Shown piece by piece: positions 35,547-44,493 of a stretch of 64,000 nucleotides of DNA. Under the pieces are notes generated by a model that saw nothing but the letters and a program-made list of their open reading frames with translations, searched no databases and was not told the origin of the DNA. The DNA is from Pseudalkalibacillus berkeleyi (GTDB lineage Bacteria > Bacillota > Bacilli > Bacillales > Fictibacillaceae), in contig NZ_JAKIJS010000001.1 of the NCBI RefSeq assembly GCF_021608225.1, positions 1,488,001 through 1,552,000 of the forward strand, in the 5' to 3' direction. The position numbers and the translations under genes are program-made. Position 1 is the first letter of the stretch, and each line of letters begins with the position of its first letter.

Positions 35547-36221
35547 CTATGTAATATAAGTTAGTAATCTATCAAGAGAATTTATCTCCGCATATGGTTT
35601 TACTTGAGTATCATTTTTAACCTTACGAGGATTGAACCATATGCCGTCTATATTTACATTCTGGCAACCTCCAATATCCTTTTCTAAATCATCACCAACG
35701 AATAATGCTTCTTCTGGTTGTACATTAAGCTTGTTTAATGCTAACTCAAATATACGTTTGTCTGGTTTACTATAGCCTACTTTTTCAGAAATGATTATTT
35801 GGTCAAAATAACGACTTAACTTCGTGTTCATTATTTTTGCTTTTTGTCTCTGAGTTGTGCCATTGGTAACTATCGCCACTTTTACTTCCCTTTTTATCGT
35901 ATTTACGATATTTATTGTGTCTTGGTTTATAGAAAAGCATTGAGGGAAATTGTGATTCCAAAACTCTTGAATGTTATGGTGGGGAAATCTAAATTTGGGT
36001 GGAAATTTATCGAAAAATGATTCCAAAACTTGTGTTTTATTACTAATGCCATAGCTTCTTTTGTCATACTCTTTGAATTTTTGCATCATCGTATTTTTTT
36101 CTGGATGTTTAACATCTCCATAACACTGCTTTAAAATAATTAAAAACAATTTTTCTACTGCCATATCCCTATCCAGCAAGGTATCATCTAAATCAAATAG
36201 CACTGCTTTATAACCACTCAA
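35547..36221 (-). CDS. HAD superfamily hydrolase (subfamily IA)
   Basis: 224 residues. Nucleophile motif VLFDLDDTLLDRD at 7-19, motif II IVTNGTTQRQK near 116, Lys in YSKPDKRIFE near 150, motif IV FVGDDLEKDIGG near 170-181. Helical cap after motif I. A phosphatase, possibly for a nucleotide or sugar phosphate (YjjG-like); substrate not predictable. The start is TTG 10 nt after AAGGAGG. Confidence 0.82.
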   Translation of the reverse strand: MSGYKAVLFDLDDTLLDRDMAVEKLFLIILKQCYGDVKHPEKNTMMQKFKEYDKRSYGISNKTQVLESFFDKFPPKFRFPHHNIQEFWNHNFPQCFSINQDTINIVNTIKREVKVAIVTNGTTQRQKAKIMNTKLSRYFDQIIISEKVGYSKPDKRIFELALNKLNVQPEEALFVGDDLEKDIGGCQNVNIDGIWFNPRKVKNDTQVKPYAEINSLDRLLTYIT

Positions 36222-36285
36222 TTTGACCCATCCTCCTTAAAATTACACTTTCATACTAGTGCTTTAAATACTGCAAATGAATATA

Positions 36286-37173
36286 TCATTTATCCTTCAT
36301 ATGCTTCTTCTGAAAAAATACTAGATCATGCAGTTGTTTAAAACCAACCTTCTTGTATAAACAGATAGCATTTTTATTATTTGAGTTTACACAAAGTGTA
36401 ATAGAAGTCATTTCCTCATATGTAAAGAGCCATTTTAGAGCAACACTTATCAATTTCGTGCCTAACCCTTTTCCTTGCTCCGATTCCTTAACTGCTATAA
36501 ATTCTATACTTGCTTCGCCAAACTCAGGTTCAGCTTCAATATAAATATATCCACTTATATGAATTGAGTCTTTAATAATAAATACTTTTCTATCCTTATT
36601 AAGACGATCAATAATTTGTTGGCCGTTATAATACGTATTTGGAAATACTTGATCATGCAATTGTTTCATCTCTGAGAAATATTCTTCAGTTAAATCCACA
36701 ATAGGTGCATCTCTTAATTTCGTTCTATCATCTCGAGAAAACGTTAGAATGGTTTGCTCACTTTGTTGTGTAAAACCCAACTCCTTAGCGAACCTTTGTA
36801 GACGTAAATTATTCTTATTAGGGAACATACCGATTGTATCGATATCGGAAGGTAGTAATATAAGCATTTCATCCCACAATCGAAATACATCATCCCATTT
36901 ATTTTCTTTCATAAATGGTCCCCATATTTCTACACTATTGTTTTCGAAGTAAGCATCAAATCCTAAAACGCCAACCAATTCACCTTTCTCATAGGCTACT
37001 ACAAAACTGTCAGTATACTTAATATCTGTTATTTCCTTTATAAATGAGTTGGCTATTTCATGCATATCTTTTCCACAATAACCAATGTGCGATTCTTCAT
37101 TGTTATTAAGCTCTGAAATGAGCATAGAGACTGGATCAATATCATCTTTGTGCATTGTTCTAATTTGTACCAT
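36286..37173 (-). CDS. Tandem-domain GNAT acetyltransferase
   Basis: 295 residues. C-terminal GNAT domain with FIAVKESEQGKGLGTKLISV near 224-243 and the NSNNKNAICLYKKVGF motif near 262-277; the N-terminal half looks like a degenerate GNAT domain (VVAYEKGELVGVLGF). Substrate unknown. Lies in an AT-rich accessory stretch with another acetyltransferase and a HAD protein. Confidence 0.8.
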   Translation of the reverse strand: MVQIRTMHKDDIDPVSMLISELNNNEESHIGYCGKDMHEIANSFIKEITDIKYTDSFVVAYEKGELVGVLGFDAYFENNSVEIWGPFMKENKWDDVFRLWDEMLILLPSDIDTIGMFPNKNNLRLQRFAKELGFTQQSEQTILTFSRDDRTKLRDAPIVDLTEEYFSEMKQLHDQVFPNTYYNGQQIIDRLNKDRKVFIIKDSIHISGYIYIEAEPEFGEASIEFIAVKESEQGKGLGTKLISVALKWLFTYEEMTSITLCVNSNNKNAICLYKKVGFKQLHDLVFFQKKHMKDK

Positions 37174-37289
37174 GTCACTCTCTCCCTTAATACCAATTAT
37201 TTCAAATGTACATATCTAACTCAATCTTTAATTTCAATATGTGGAGGGGGTTTATATTCGTCTGCCCTCCTCTTTGCATAAAATTCACA

Positions 37290-37376
37290 CTACACTCCAG
37301 CATTTACAGCAGTTATAAAAACAAATACTGCAAAGATAATAAGTGAAAAGGCAATCACTGAAAAGATAATATTCAT
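37290..37376 (-). CDS. Possible 28-residue hydrophobic peptide
   Basis: Frame MNIIFSVIAFSLIIFAVFVF and seven more residues to a stop. The only ribosome-like sequence is TTAGGAT very close to the ATG. Could be a toxin-like or regulatory membrane peptide, or chance. Nothing else is evident in 37174-37570. Confidence 0.25.
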   Translation of the reverse strand: MNIIFSVIAFSLIIFAVFVFITAVNAGV

Positions 37377-37569
37377 TATCCTAACCGAAAGTGAGAGTCA
37401 CAAGGATGATCGGTAGTAAATATATAAACAAATCAACCCTCCCCCATTTTTGATGATGTTATAGGTTCATTTCTAAATAACCACTCAAACAAACAATACC
37501 ATAAATAGTAAATGATTTATTCGTTTTACTTCTATTAAATCCTTATCCTCTCTCCTTGAAAACTATAAA

Positions 37570-37603
37570 AAATGCCGCTTCCTTTTGTATTGAAGCGGCA
37601 TAA
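37570..37603 (-). terminator. Terminator after vanW-like gene
   Basis: TGCCGCTTC/GAAGCGGCA, 9-bp stem, 10-nt loop, six T on the minus strand, 8 nt after the stop. Confidence 0.9.
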
Positions 37604-37610
37604 CACTATC

Positions 37611-38552
37611 TCACTCTCCTTGTCTTGGGTTGTTTATTTCTTGATCTAATTTGATTTCTTCTGGCAGGTTCGTTGATGCTTTAGGAACTTTTCTTGGTTC
37701 GTAATTGATGACATCAGAAGAGTACAGTTTGACGACCATACTGCCCCCATAACGTTTAGCTCGAATCAAGATGGGTTGGTTATATCGATTTTGAAAACGC
37801 AAATCTGGTCCATACCAACTAACTGTTGCATCACGACCAGGTGGTACATAGGGTACATGCTTACTATGGGAATACCGCTCAACAATTTTGAGTCCTGCCT
37901 TGTCCACCGCATTAAACAATGTCGATGATACCTGACAAATTCCCCCTCCAATTCCTTCGCTCAATTCACCCTTAACGATAATAGGAGCGCGCATATAACC
38001 ATCTTTTTCTGTTCTCTTTCCTACAACTTTATTAAATGAGAATGTCTCACCCGGGAAAATGACGTAATTATCAATTGCCTCTGCAGCGAGTGATATATTA
38101 TTAGAGCGACTTTCGTTTTTGGAATTAAAATACGTCACATACTGCCCAATTTGCTGTATGCGTATATTGGCGATTAGTTCACTATCCACTTTCGGATAGA
38201 GATCCATCTCAGGCACTTTGATTTCTAAGGATCCTTCACCAAAGAAATAGGTGTAAAACTGCCTTCGAAACATCTGTCGATTGAGTCGACTCCCTACCTT
38301 ACCCGGGACAATGTTTCCTTGATCATCAATTCTTGCATTTATTGGGCGACGATAAACCTTTTGATCCATTTTCTCGATGAACTGATTAAATTTGGCCTCT
38401 TCAAGTAATCTTGTACTAGGGATTTCTAATGAAAAATCTTCCCGATCAACTACAGTGATCGTTTCATCTTGCTGCTTGATGGTCAAGCTGTCTGAATGAT
38501 CCGCGACTTGAGCCACCAACAACACCCCAGCCATCCACATATGTAATAACAA
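37611..38552 (-). CDS. VanW family protein
   Basis: 313 residues from a TTG at 38552, 8 nt after a perfect AAGGAGGTGAT; the longer frame to 38606 has no such site. N-terminal hydrophobic segment (LLLHMWMAGVLLVAQVA) suggests export or anchoring. VanW core about 170-270: FPGETFSFNKVVGKRTEKDGY, GGGICQVSSTLFNA, RYSHSKHVPYVPPGRDATV. Function of the family is unknown, with links to envelope and glycopeptide resistance clusters. It follows yolD and may be co-transcribed. Confidence 0.85.
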   Translation of the reverse strand: MLLHMWMAGVLLVAQVADHSDSLTIKQQDETITVVDREDFSLEIPSTRLLEEAKFNQFIEKMDQKVYRRPINARIDDQGNIVPGKVGSRLNRQMFRRQFYTYFFGEGSLEIKVPEMDLYPKVDSELIANIRIQQIGQYVTYFNSKNESRSNNISLAAEAIDNYVIFPGETFSFNKVVGKRTEKDGYMRAPIIVKGELSEGIGGGICQVSSTLFNAVDKAGLKIVERYSHSKHVPYVPPGRDATVSWYGPDLRFQNRYNQPILIRAKRYGGSMVVKLYSSDVINYEPRKVPKASTNLPEEIKLDQEINNPRQGE

Positions 38553-38621
38553 AGGTATCACCTCCTTCAATAGTATGAGCGAGAGAAATACCTTTGATGT
38601 AACCATTAAATTGATTTCCTT

Positions 38622-38954
38622 TTATAAATAACGGATATCGAGAATGTTTTGAAGCTTCAAATCAAGACGGTCACCGAACTCATCAACGATGCGTAGTTCC
38701 TTGCGAAAGGAATCGGCATAGTGAATATTCCCGATTAAAATTTTGTAGTCATAATCCTCAAAATAGACGAAGGAAAGCGTTTGGTTGTGAGCCATTGCCT
38801 CATTAATGATTTCATTCATTTCCTCAAGCTTCTGTTCGTCAAGTTCGGGTCTGTTCCAGATTCGTTCTTCTTCCTTCCAGTCCCTAAGTAGCTTCACGTG
38901 TTCAGGGAGCATCATCGACGTCCATTTAATATTTCCACGATCACGAATACTCAA
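38622..38954 (-). CDS. YolD-like protein
   Basis: 110 residues; RDRGNIKWTSMMLPEHVKLL is the YolD hallmark. YolD-like proteins are encoded next to Y-family polymerases and are proposed UmuD-like partners. TTG at 38954 chosen (AAAGGAG 13 nt upstream) because the GTG at 38963 overlaps that site. It follows uvrX within 20 nt and so should share its LexA control. Confidence 0.85.
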   Translation of the reverse strand: MSIRDRGNIKWTSMMLPEHVKLLRDWKEEERIWNRPELDEQKLEEMNEIINEAMAHNQTLSFVYFEDYDYKILIGNIHYADSFRKELRIVDEFGDRLDLKLQNILDIRYL

Positions 38955-38971
38955 TGGTTCCACGCTCCTTT

Positions 38972-40237
38972 CTACGCTTTATGTCCACCGACAAGACGAC
39001 TGCGATGTCTTGCGGTTCCAGCAGGTGTATAGGATACGGCGCGCAGGAGGGCGTCTCCCCCGTATTTTTCTCGAATTTGGTCCATTGTATAGCCGAGCAC
39101 CCGCTTTTTCGGACGATCGAGTTCAAACAGAGATAGCTGCATTTCATCGTCTGAACAAACATTCGATAAAGTGATTGAAAGCTTTCGAACCGTTTGGCCA
39201 CCGTAAAATTCATCAAACAGTTCGAGACAAACTCGGTATAAGTCCATCGTAATGTTCGTCGGATCTGCAATCGTTCGGGACCGATGGAATCCACCGCCTC
39301 CTTCATCCTTACTATATCCGACACCTAGGCTAATCGTACGCCCCGCTTTCTGAGCCGTTCGCGCACGACGCCCCACCTCCTCACACATTTCCAAAATGAC
39401 GTGCTGGACTTCTTTGCGGTCTTTATAATCTCGGAGTAAAATTTGGCCCTTCCCGTAGCTGATTTGTCCTTGCATAATCGGCGCACCGATTTCTGAGAGG
39501 TCCACACCCCAAGCGTGGTAGTACAGTTGATTGCCCATCACACCGAACTTCTTCTCAATCAGCTTCAATGGATAATTAGCTAGTTGACCGACAGACATGA
39601 TGCCCATACGATTCAATGTCTTTTCAAGTCTCGGACCGATTCCCCACATATTACTAAGTGGTGAAACCTTCCACAACTTCCGCTGCACATCTTCATACGT
39701 CCATTCAGCAATCCCTTTCTTCTTCGCTTCAAGGTCGAGACAAATTTTCGAAAGCAACATGTTCGGACCGATTCCAATTGCGCTTGGCAGGCCATACTTT
39801 CCCCATATTTCTTCTTTAATCCGGCGCGCGATTTCCCAACGATCACCCCAAAGTCGTTCAGTCCCATCCACTTGAAGAAAGCTTTCATCCACGCTATACG
39901 TGTGAATCGAATCCTTTGGTACATACCGGTTAAAAAGACGGGTCAAATCCGTCGAACGCCGCAAATACAGCCGCATCTGAGCATTGACCACATGGATACG
40001 CGGGTCGTCAGGCACTTCGAACAGCCGGCTACCAGTTCGGATGCCAAACTCCTTTTTCATCATCGGAGAGGCGGCAAGCACAACACTCCCTTGCCGTTCG
40101 CTATCCCCAACGACCACCAGATAGCATGTTAACGGGTCTAGTCCTAGCTCCACTGCACTACAGCTTGCAAAGAAACTTTTCATATCAATACATAGAATGG
40201 TTCGTTTTTCAAAGGCTGAATAATCAATCTCCATCAC
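38972..40237 (-). CDS. uvrX: Y-family DNA polymerase, UvrX/DinB2 type
   Basis: 421 residues, error-prone translesion polymerase. Catalytic motifs: ILCIDMKSFFASC (metal Asp near 18) and TYSVDESFLQVDG (Asp-Glu near 116). LIEKKFGVMGNQLYYHAWG lies in the HhH/little-finger junction, and a QLSLF-type clamp-binding motif (MQLSLFELD) occurs near 375. Two LexA boxes precede it. The uvrX-yolD pair matches the SOS mutagenesis cassette of Bacillus chromosomes and prophages; no phage genes are nearby. Confidence 0.92.
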   Translation of the reverse strand: MMEIDYSAFEKRTILCIDMKSFFASCSAVELGLDPLTCYLVVVGDSERQGSVVLAASPMMKKEFGIRTGSRLFEVPDDPRIHVVNAQMRLYLRRSTDLTRLFNRYVPKDSIHTYSVDESFLQVDGTERLWGDRWEIARRIKEEIWGKYGLPSAIGIGPNMLLSKICLDLEAKKKGIAEWTYEDVQRKLWKVSPLSNMWGIGPRLEKTLNRMGIMSVGQLANYPLKLIEKKFGVMGNQLYYHAWGVDLSEIGAPIMQGQISYGKGQILLRDYKDRKEVQHVILEMCEEVGRRARTAQKAGRTISLGVGYSKDEGGGGFHRSRTIADPTNITMDLYRVCLELFDEFYGGQTVRKLSITLSNVCSDDEMQLSLFELDRPKKRVLGYTMDQIREKYGGDALLRAVSYTPAGTARHRSRLVGGHKA

Positions 40238-40255
40238 TCTGTCACTCCCAATAAG

Positions 40256-40304
40256 AACGTTTGTTCTATATCTTATGTCTTATTGTAAGCGAATATACGT
40301 TCGG
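40256..40304 (-). promoter_or_regulatory. Two LexA (SOS) boxes upstream of uvrX
   Basis: GAACGTTTGTTC (40256-40267) fits GAAC-N4-GTTC perfectly. CGAATATACGTTCG (40291-40304) deviates from CGAAC-N4-GTTCG at one base. Between them on the minus strand TTCGCT and TATAGA are spaced by 17 nt as a plausible promoter. Confidence 0.8.
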
Positions 40305-40486
40305 TTTCCACTGGAAATTTTCACCTAGGTGTATTTTCTTGTCAAAAGAGTCTCATTCCTCTTCAATCCATCCCGATCATTCAATATTTATGTGCGAATA
40401 AAGATAAACCATGATACGTAAAATCATTTTTTCTAAGGACTAATGAACTAGAAAACACCGTGAGGAATCATTATGGGGGACCGCTA

Positions 40487-40528
40487 GGAATTGTACGCAA
40501 AGTAGATCACTTAGGCCGCATCGTAAGC
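40487..40528 (+). pseudogene. Remnant of an AbrB-family transition regulator gene
   Basis: The codons read [14 protein letters not shown], nearly identical to the N-terminal DNA-binding strand of AbrB/Abh (GIVRKVDELGRVV), but the frame soon leaves the family and no ribosome site or start ATG fits. It is the only recognisable content of 40305-40560. Confidence 0.5.
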
Positions 40529-40581
40529 CAGCATACTTCCCCTCACCAGTCATACATTATATGGAAAGGGGGAGGATCGTT

Positions 40582-42066
40582 TTGAAAATGAAGCCTGAGG
40601 TTCATGAATATGGCACACTTACTTATCCAAATGACATGTTATCGATTATTAAAAATGGGTTTCCAAAAACGACCGACCCAAAGGAAGTAATCATCATTGG
40701 AGCAGGGATGTCGGGTTTAGTTTCGGCATCACTCTTGAAGGAAGCAGGCCATCAAGTGACTCTTTTAGAAGGGAATAACCGGATTGGAGGACGAGTTTAC
40801 ACCGTTAGAGAGCCATTCTCTAAAGGGAATTACATAGATATGGGTGCAATGAGGTTTCCGAGTACACACGAGCTAGTATTTGAGTATGTACGTAAATTCA
40901 AGTTACCAACAAATAAATTTTTGAATGTGACAGATCAAGATGTACTTTACGTTAATGGCGTCCTCACTACACAATCGCTATATAAGGAAAACCCTCAAGT
41001 CTTAAAGTATCCACTGCCACCTAGTGAACAGGGCAAGACTGCTAGCGAGTTGCTATTATCCGCTGTCGAACCTTTCTTATCCCTATATAATACGCAATCT
41101 CCAGAAAAGCAAAAGCTGTTAAGAAAGAATTTTGACAGTTATTCGTTCGAGGAATTTCTTAGAGAAAATCTAATCGGAGACAAAATTTCACCAAATGCAA
41201 TTCGAATGATCAAAGTCATCTTAGGCATTGAAGGATTCCCTGAATTTTCGTTTGTTGATATCATATTGGATATTGTGAGTACGGTATTTAATGAGGACTT
41301 GAAATTCTATGAAATTACTGGTGGTAACGACCAATTGCCTTACTCTTTCATTCCAATGCTTTATGAGAACATGCTATTGAGTCAAAAAGTGGAAAGGATA
41401 GAACAAAATCACCGAGGCGTAGTTGTAACTTCTAGGGATTTATCAACGAACCAATACCATTCTTTTAATGGAGATTATCTCATATCCACTGTACCCTATT
41501 CGGTGTTTCAATTAATCGATATTTTCCCATACGATTCTTTTTCATTTCAAAAATGGAAGGCGATCCGTGAGCTGAACTATGTAGATGCTGTAAAGATTGG
41601 TTTGGAATTCAGGCGACCATTCTGGGAACAATCCGGTATCGGGAACATCATTACGGACTTTCCGACTCGATTTAGCTATATCCCAAGTCATAAAGTCGAA
41701 CAAGGAAAATCTGGTGTCATGCTAGGTAGTTACAGCTGGGGGCAAAATGCCAGCCTCTGGAGCAGCCAGCCTGAACAAGAAAGAATTTTAGAGGCACTCC
41801 GTGGGCTAGCTAGGATTTATGGCAACGTCGTGTATGAAGAATATTTGCACGGATCCTCCTATAGCTGGAGCCAAAATCGTTTCTCGGCGGGTGGATTCAC
41901 CTTGTTTGCTCCTTATCAAGAACAAGATCTATCAGATGCAGTTTACGTACCTGAAGGAAGAGTTCACTTTGCTGGTGAACACACCTCTCGCTTTCACGGC
42001 TGGGTTGAAGGTGCGATTGAATCAGGAATTCGTGCAGCATACGAGGTCCACTATAGATTGAAATAA
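40582..42066 (+). CDS. Flavin monoamine / L-amino acid oxidase
   Basis: 494 residues from TTG at 40582, about 6 nt after GGGGGAGG (ATG at 40588 also possible). The N-terminal FAD motif [20 protein letters not shown] at about 33-52 is followed by [14 protein letters not shown]; the C-terminal [20 protein letters not shown] closes the flavin site as in amine oxidases. Related to B. subtilis YobN. It would deaminate an amino acid or amine to a keto acid or aldehyde with H2O2 and ammonia. No signal peptide. Confidence 0.87.
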   Translation: MKMKPEVHEYGTLTYPNDMLSIIKNGFPKTTDPKEVIIIGAGMSGLVSASLLKEAGHQVTLLEGNNRIGGRVYTVREPFSKGNYIDMGAMRFPSTHELVFEYVRKFKLPTNKFLNVTDQDVLYVNGVLTTQSLYKENPQVLKYPLPPSEQGKTASELLLSAVEPFLSLYNTQSPEKQKLLRKNFDSYSFEEFLRENLIGDKISPNAIRMIKVILGIEGFPEFSFVDIILDIVSTVFNEDLKFYEITGGNDQLPYSFIPMLYENMLLSQKVERIEQNHRGVVVTSRDLSTNQYHSFNGDYLISTVPYSVFQLIDIFPYDSFSFQKWKAIRELNYVDAVKIGLEFRRPFWEQSGIGNIITDFPTRFSYIPSHKVEQGKSGVMLGSYSWGQNASLWSSQPEQERILEALRGLARIYGNVVYEEYLHGSSYSWSQNRFSAGGFTLFAPYQEQDLSDAVYVPEGRVHFAGEHTSRFHGWVEGAIESGIRAAYEVHYRLK

Positions 42067-42139
42067 CAACCACTAAGCGATTGGCTCCCTCTTCCTATCA
42101 AGTATGGCCGCATAAATACCAGAACATTCCAGGTTATTA

Positions 42140-42217
42140 ATGTGACATAAAAGTAACATAACTGTTGACGAGGTTGATGTATGGTGTTAAGTTATAAATG
42201 TGACCAATAAGTAACAT
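42140..42217. promoter_or_regulatory. Two operator-like repeats flanking the SRPBCC promoter
   Basis: ATGTGACATAAAAGTAACAT (42140-42159) and ATGTGACCAATAAGTAACAT (42198-42217) are near-identical imperfect dyads (TGTGAC-N6-GTAACA), 58 bp apart. They bracket TTGACG (42165) and a poor -10 (TAAGTT at 42188). Probably paired sites for an unknown regulator. Confidence 0.55.
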
Positions 42218-42242
42218 ATAAAAATAAAGGAAAGAGGGATAA

Positions 42243-42677
42243 ATGATGTATAACATGCCACATCAAATTATGATCAATGCATCTCCAGAGAAAGTATACG
42301 AAGCAATCACGACAACAGAAGGGTTTCAAGGTTGGTGGACAACAGATGCGAAAGCGGAAGCTCAAGTAGGTAGTATTGCAGAATTCGGTTTTTACAATCG
42401 TCAAGCGGTATTCCAAATGAGAATTGATGAGCTCGAATCCAACAAATCTGTAGAATGGACAGCACTTCATGAAATGCCAGGTTGGAAAGGTACGAAAATC
42501 CGTTTTGACTTAAGTGTCAATGAAAACGGAGCGACAGTTGTCAACTTCAATCATTCTGGTTGGGACTCAATGGAAGGTCCATATGCAATGATTAATACGA
42601 CTTGGGGTACGCTCATGTATCTATTGAAACAATATGTCGAGGGGAAAAACCCTGGCGCATGGTACCAAGATAAATAA
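42243..42677 (+). CDS. SRPBCC (AHSA1/START-like) protein
   Basis: 144 residues of the Bet v1/START-like fold: INASPEKVYEAITTTEGFQGWWTTDAKA at the start and GATVVNFNHSGWDSMEG in the C-terminal strands. Binds an unknown hydrophobic ligand. AGAGGG precedes two ATG codons (42243, 42246). Preceded by paired operator-like repeats, so it is probably inducible. Followed 26 nt later by a broken gene. Confidence 0.82.
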   Translation: MMYNMPHQIMINASPEKVYEAITTTEGFQGWWTTDAKAEAQVGSIAEFGFYNRQAVFQMRIDELESNKSVEWTALHEMPGWKGTKIRFDLSVNENGATVVNFNHSGWDSMEGPYAMINTTWGTLMYLLKQYVEGKNPGAWYQDK

Positions 42678-42703
42678 GAAAATTTTCAAAATAGGAGGCA
42701 CTT

Positions 42704-42802
42704 ATGAAAACTCAAAACAATGTAGCATTTAATGGGCAGTGTGCATTTGCAGTAAGCTTAGGTAAAAAAGATGTAAAATCCACAGGAAACCACTACGTCA
42801 TG
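42704..42802 (+). pseudogene. 5' fragment of a small conserved gene, truncated
   Basis: AGGAGG then ATG opens a frame starting MKTQNNVAFNGQCAFAVSLG and continuing to about NHYVM, after which the sequence is the antisense of a HAD gene. I think it is the start of a roughly 65-residue YHS-like protein whose end is lost; the family name is from memory and uncertain. The truncation itself is clear from the junction. Confidence 0.55.
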
Positions 42803-42803
42803 T

Positions 42804-43024
42804 CGCCAGCGGTTCCGTTTAAATTCAATCGGCGTTACTTCCCTCTTTTTAAATTGCTCGATGATCGGTTTAGGAACATTCAACTTTATGTTTGTAAAGG
42901 CTACTGGATCAATTGCTTTCGTTACCGAATGCATGCCAAGCGTTTTAATCAATCCTTCTTGGTACCAATCCGAACATAGAAGCGTTTCATCCAAATCGAA
43001 TAACACTAAAGTATATTTACTCAA
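42804..43024 (-). pseudogene. HAD hydrolase, N-terminal fragment
   Basis: TTG-started frame with motif I LVLFDLDETLLCSDW at 6-20, continuing through PIIEQFKKREVTPIEFKRNRW (residue 73). A complete protein of this type (YfnB-like) is about 235 residues. At that point it meets, tail to tail, the truncated gene on the other strand. The core HAD motifs II-IV are missing, so it is not functional. Confidence 0.75.
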
Positions 43025-43062
43025 TTTTTTACTCCATTTCTTATCATAAGATGAGTTTCACC

Positions 43063-43518
43063 TTATAAAATATGCTTGTATAATAACAAGTCTTGAAACA
43101 TCTGCCTTTGGATAGGGAAAAGATTTTGAGGTAATGCAGCTAAAGGAAAAAAGCATGCATTTAGAGATTCTTCATTTAACTTGAGCACACCTGAAAAGTC
43201 TCCACAAGTAAATATGGCAATTACACCAGACAGCTCATCTCCATTATCTAACACTTGATCCCAATGGGGACCAGAATATATTTTAAATAACCTTAGATGA
43301 CGTAAAGTGATTCCAGTTTCCTCAAAAACCTCTCGTCTTGCGGTATCCTCAATCGATTCTCCTAATTCCATAAAACCACCAGGAATCCCCCAGTATCCGT
43401 TATCAGATCGTTGATGAAGTAATACCCTGTCATATTGATCAAAAACAAAGACGCCAGCAGAGACTAAGATTACTTTACTTGTGCCAACCATATTTCTTAA
43501 GTATTTAATATAATCCAT
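43063..43518 (-). CDS. Nudix hydrolase
   Basis: 151 residues from the ATG at 43518 (AGAAGGGAAG upstream). Nudix box GGFMELGESIEDTARREVFEETGI is complete near 50-72; preceding LLHQRSDNGYWGIP is typical. Hydrolyses a nucleoside diphosphate linked to X; substrate unknown. Minus strand, next to the truncated HAD gene but with no sign of damage itself. Confidence 0.87.
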   Translation of the reverse strand: MDYIKYLRNMVGTSKVILVSAGVFVFDQYDRVLLHQRSDNGYWGIPGGFMELGESIEDTARREVFEETGITLRHLRLFKIYSGPHWDQVLDNGDELSGVIAIFTCGDFSGVLKLNEESLNACFFPLAALPQNLFPIQRQMFQDLLLYKHIL

Positions 43519-43617
43519 AACTACTTCCCTTCTGTTCGCTTTGTTTATGAATACAAAAGCTTGAATTAACGCACTCATAAATCAGTTTATGCACCCCCCA
43601 CGATCTGTTTCCAAAAC

Positions 43618-43648
43618 AAAAACTCCCTAAGAAGTAAGGAGTTTTATT
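43618..43648 (-). terminator. Terminator after acetyltransferase (43670)
   Basis: AAAACTCC/GGAGTTTT stem, 11-nt loop, then TTTTTG on the minus strand. Confidence 0.8.
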
Positions 43649-43669
43649 AAATGCTGTTTCATTTTTCAA

Positions 43670-44233
43670 CTATTTGCTAATAGATACACTACGATTCAAA
43701 ACTTGTTTAGACGATCGTAAAGTTGTTATGAATCCATCTAACACTTCATTACTGTATGCAAAGCCTTTTCTTTTATAAAACTCGAGCGCTTGAGCATTAC
43801 CATTGGAGACGAAGACGAAGTAATCCTCAACTTCAGGAAAATCCTTCAACCAATTTAATGACTTATTAAACAAAACTGTTCCAATACCTCTGTCTCGATA
43901 ACCCTCTTCTATGTAAAAATTACTTAAACAACCTACGTACTCATTTTTCACAGAGGATACATCGAAAAACGTGGCAAAATCATTGTCATAGTTTTCTTTA
44001 GCAGATACATTCGAATAAACATATGCGACTGGTTGATCACCATCTTTTGCTACTACCGTATAATTGTGTTTTGCGTTCTTAACCGAAGGAACCATACGCG
44101 TATCAAAATTCATAGTGTCAAAAAGTTCAGGCCGATAATGAGCTTTAGACTGTTGGAATTTCATCAGGTTGTTACATAATTCCCTGCAGCATTCAATATC
44201 TTCATCCTTCACAATTTCATAAGTAATCGACAA
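43670..44233 (-). CDS. GNAT acetyltransferase
   Basis: 187 residues. Motif A LSNFYIEEGYRDRGIGTVLFNKSL near 104-127, then FVSNGNAQALEFYKRKGFAYSN near 142-163. Typical single GNAT domain with substrate unknown. The frame ends in its own terminator and is divergent from the candidate selenoprotein. Confidence 0.83.
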   Translation of the reverse strand: MSITYEIVKDEDIECCRELCNNLMKFQQSKAHYRPELFDTMNFDTRMVPSVKNAKHNYTVVAKDGDQPVAYVYSNVSAKENYDNDFATFFDVSSVKNEYVGCLSNFYIEEGYRDRGIGTVLFNKSLNWLKDFPEVEDYFVFVSNGNAQALEFYKRKGFAYSNEVLDGFITTLRSSKQVLNRSVSISK

Positions 44234-44493
44234 TGCCCGTCACTCCTTATTGTGAAATGGTTTTATAACACTATTATATATGAAGTGCGTGATATGTGTT
44301 TAAAATTAGCCTAGCTAGGTTTAAGCTTTAACATGGTACCAAAATACTGGGAAGCTGTACTAAAACAAATTAAAGCACATAATTCACTTATTTCTTCGTC
44401 GTTCATTAGTGATAAGTAAACCACAACTGAAACGATTCCTTATAATAGACAGTTATACGGATGCAGGCTATTGTTTACTGAGGAGGGATTTTA

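Noticed and set aside
42140-42217. TnrA/GlnR boxes
   Set aside because: TGTNA-N7-TNACA needs 17 bp; both sites here have one extra base between the half-sites.
42704-42979. 91-residue plus-strand protein
   Set aside because: Only the first 33 residues are gene-like; the rest is antisense to the HAD fragment.
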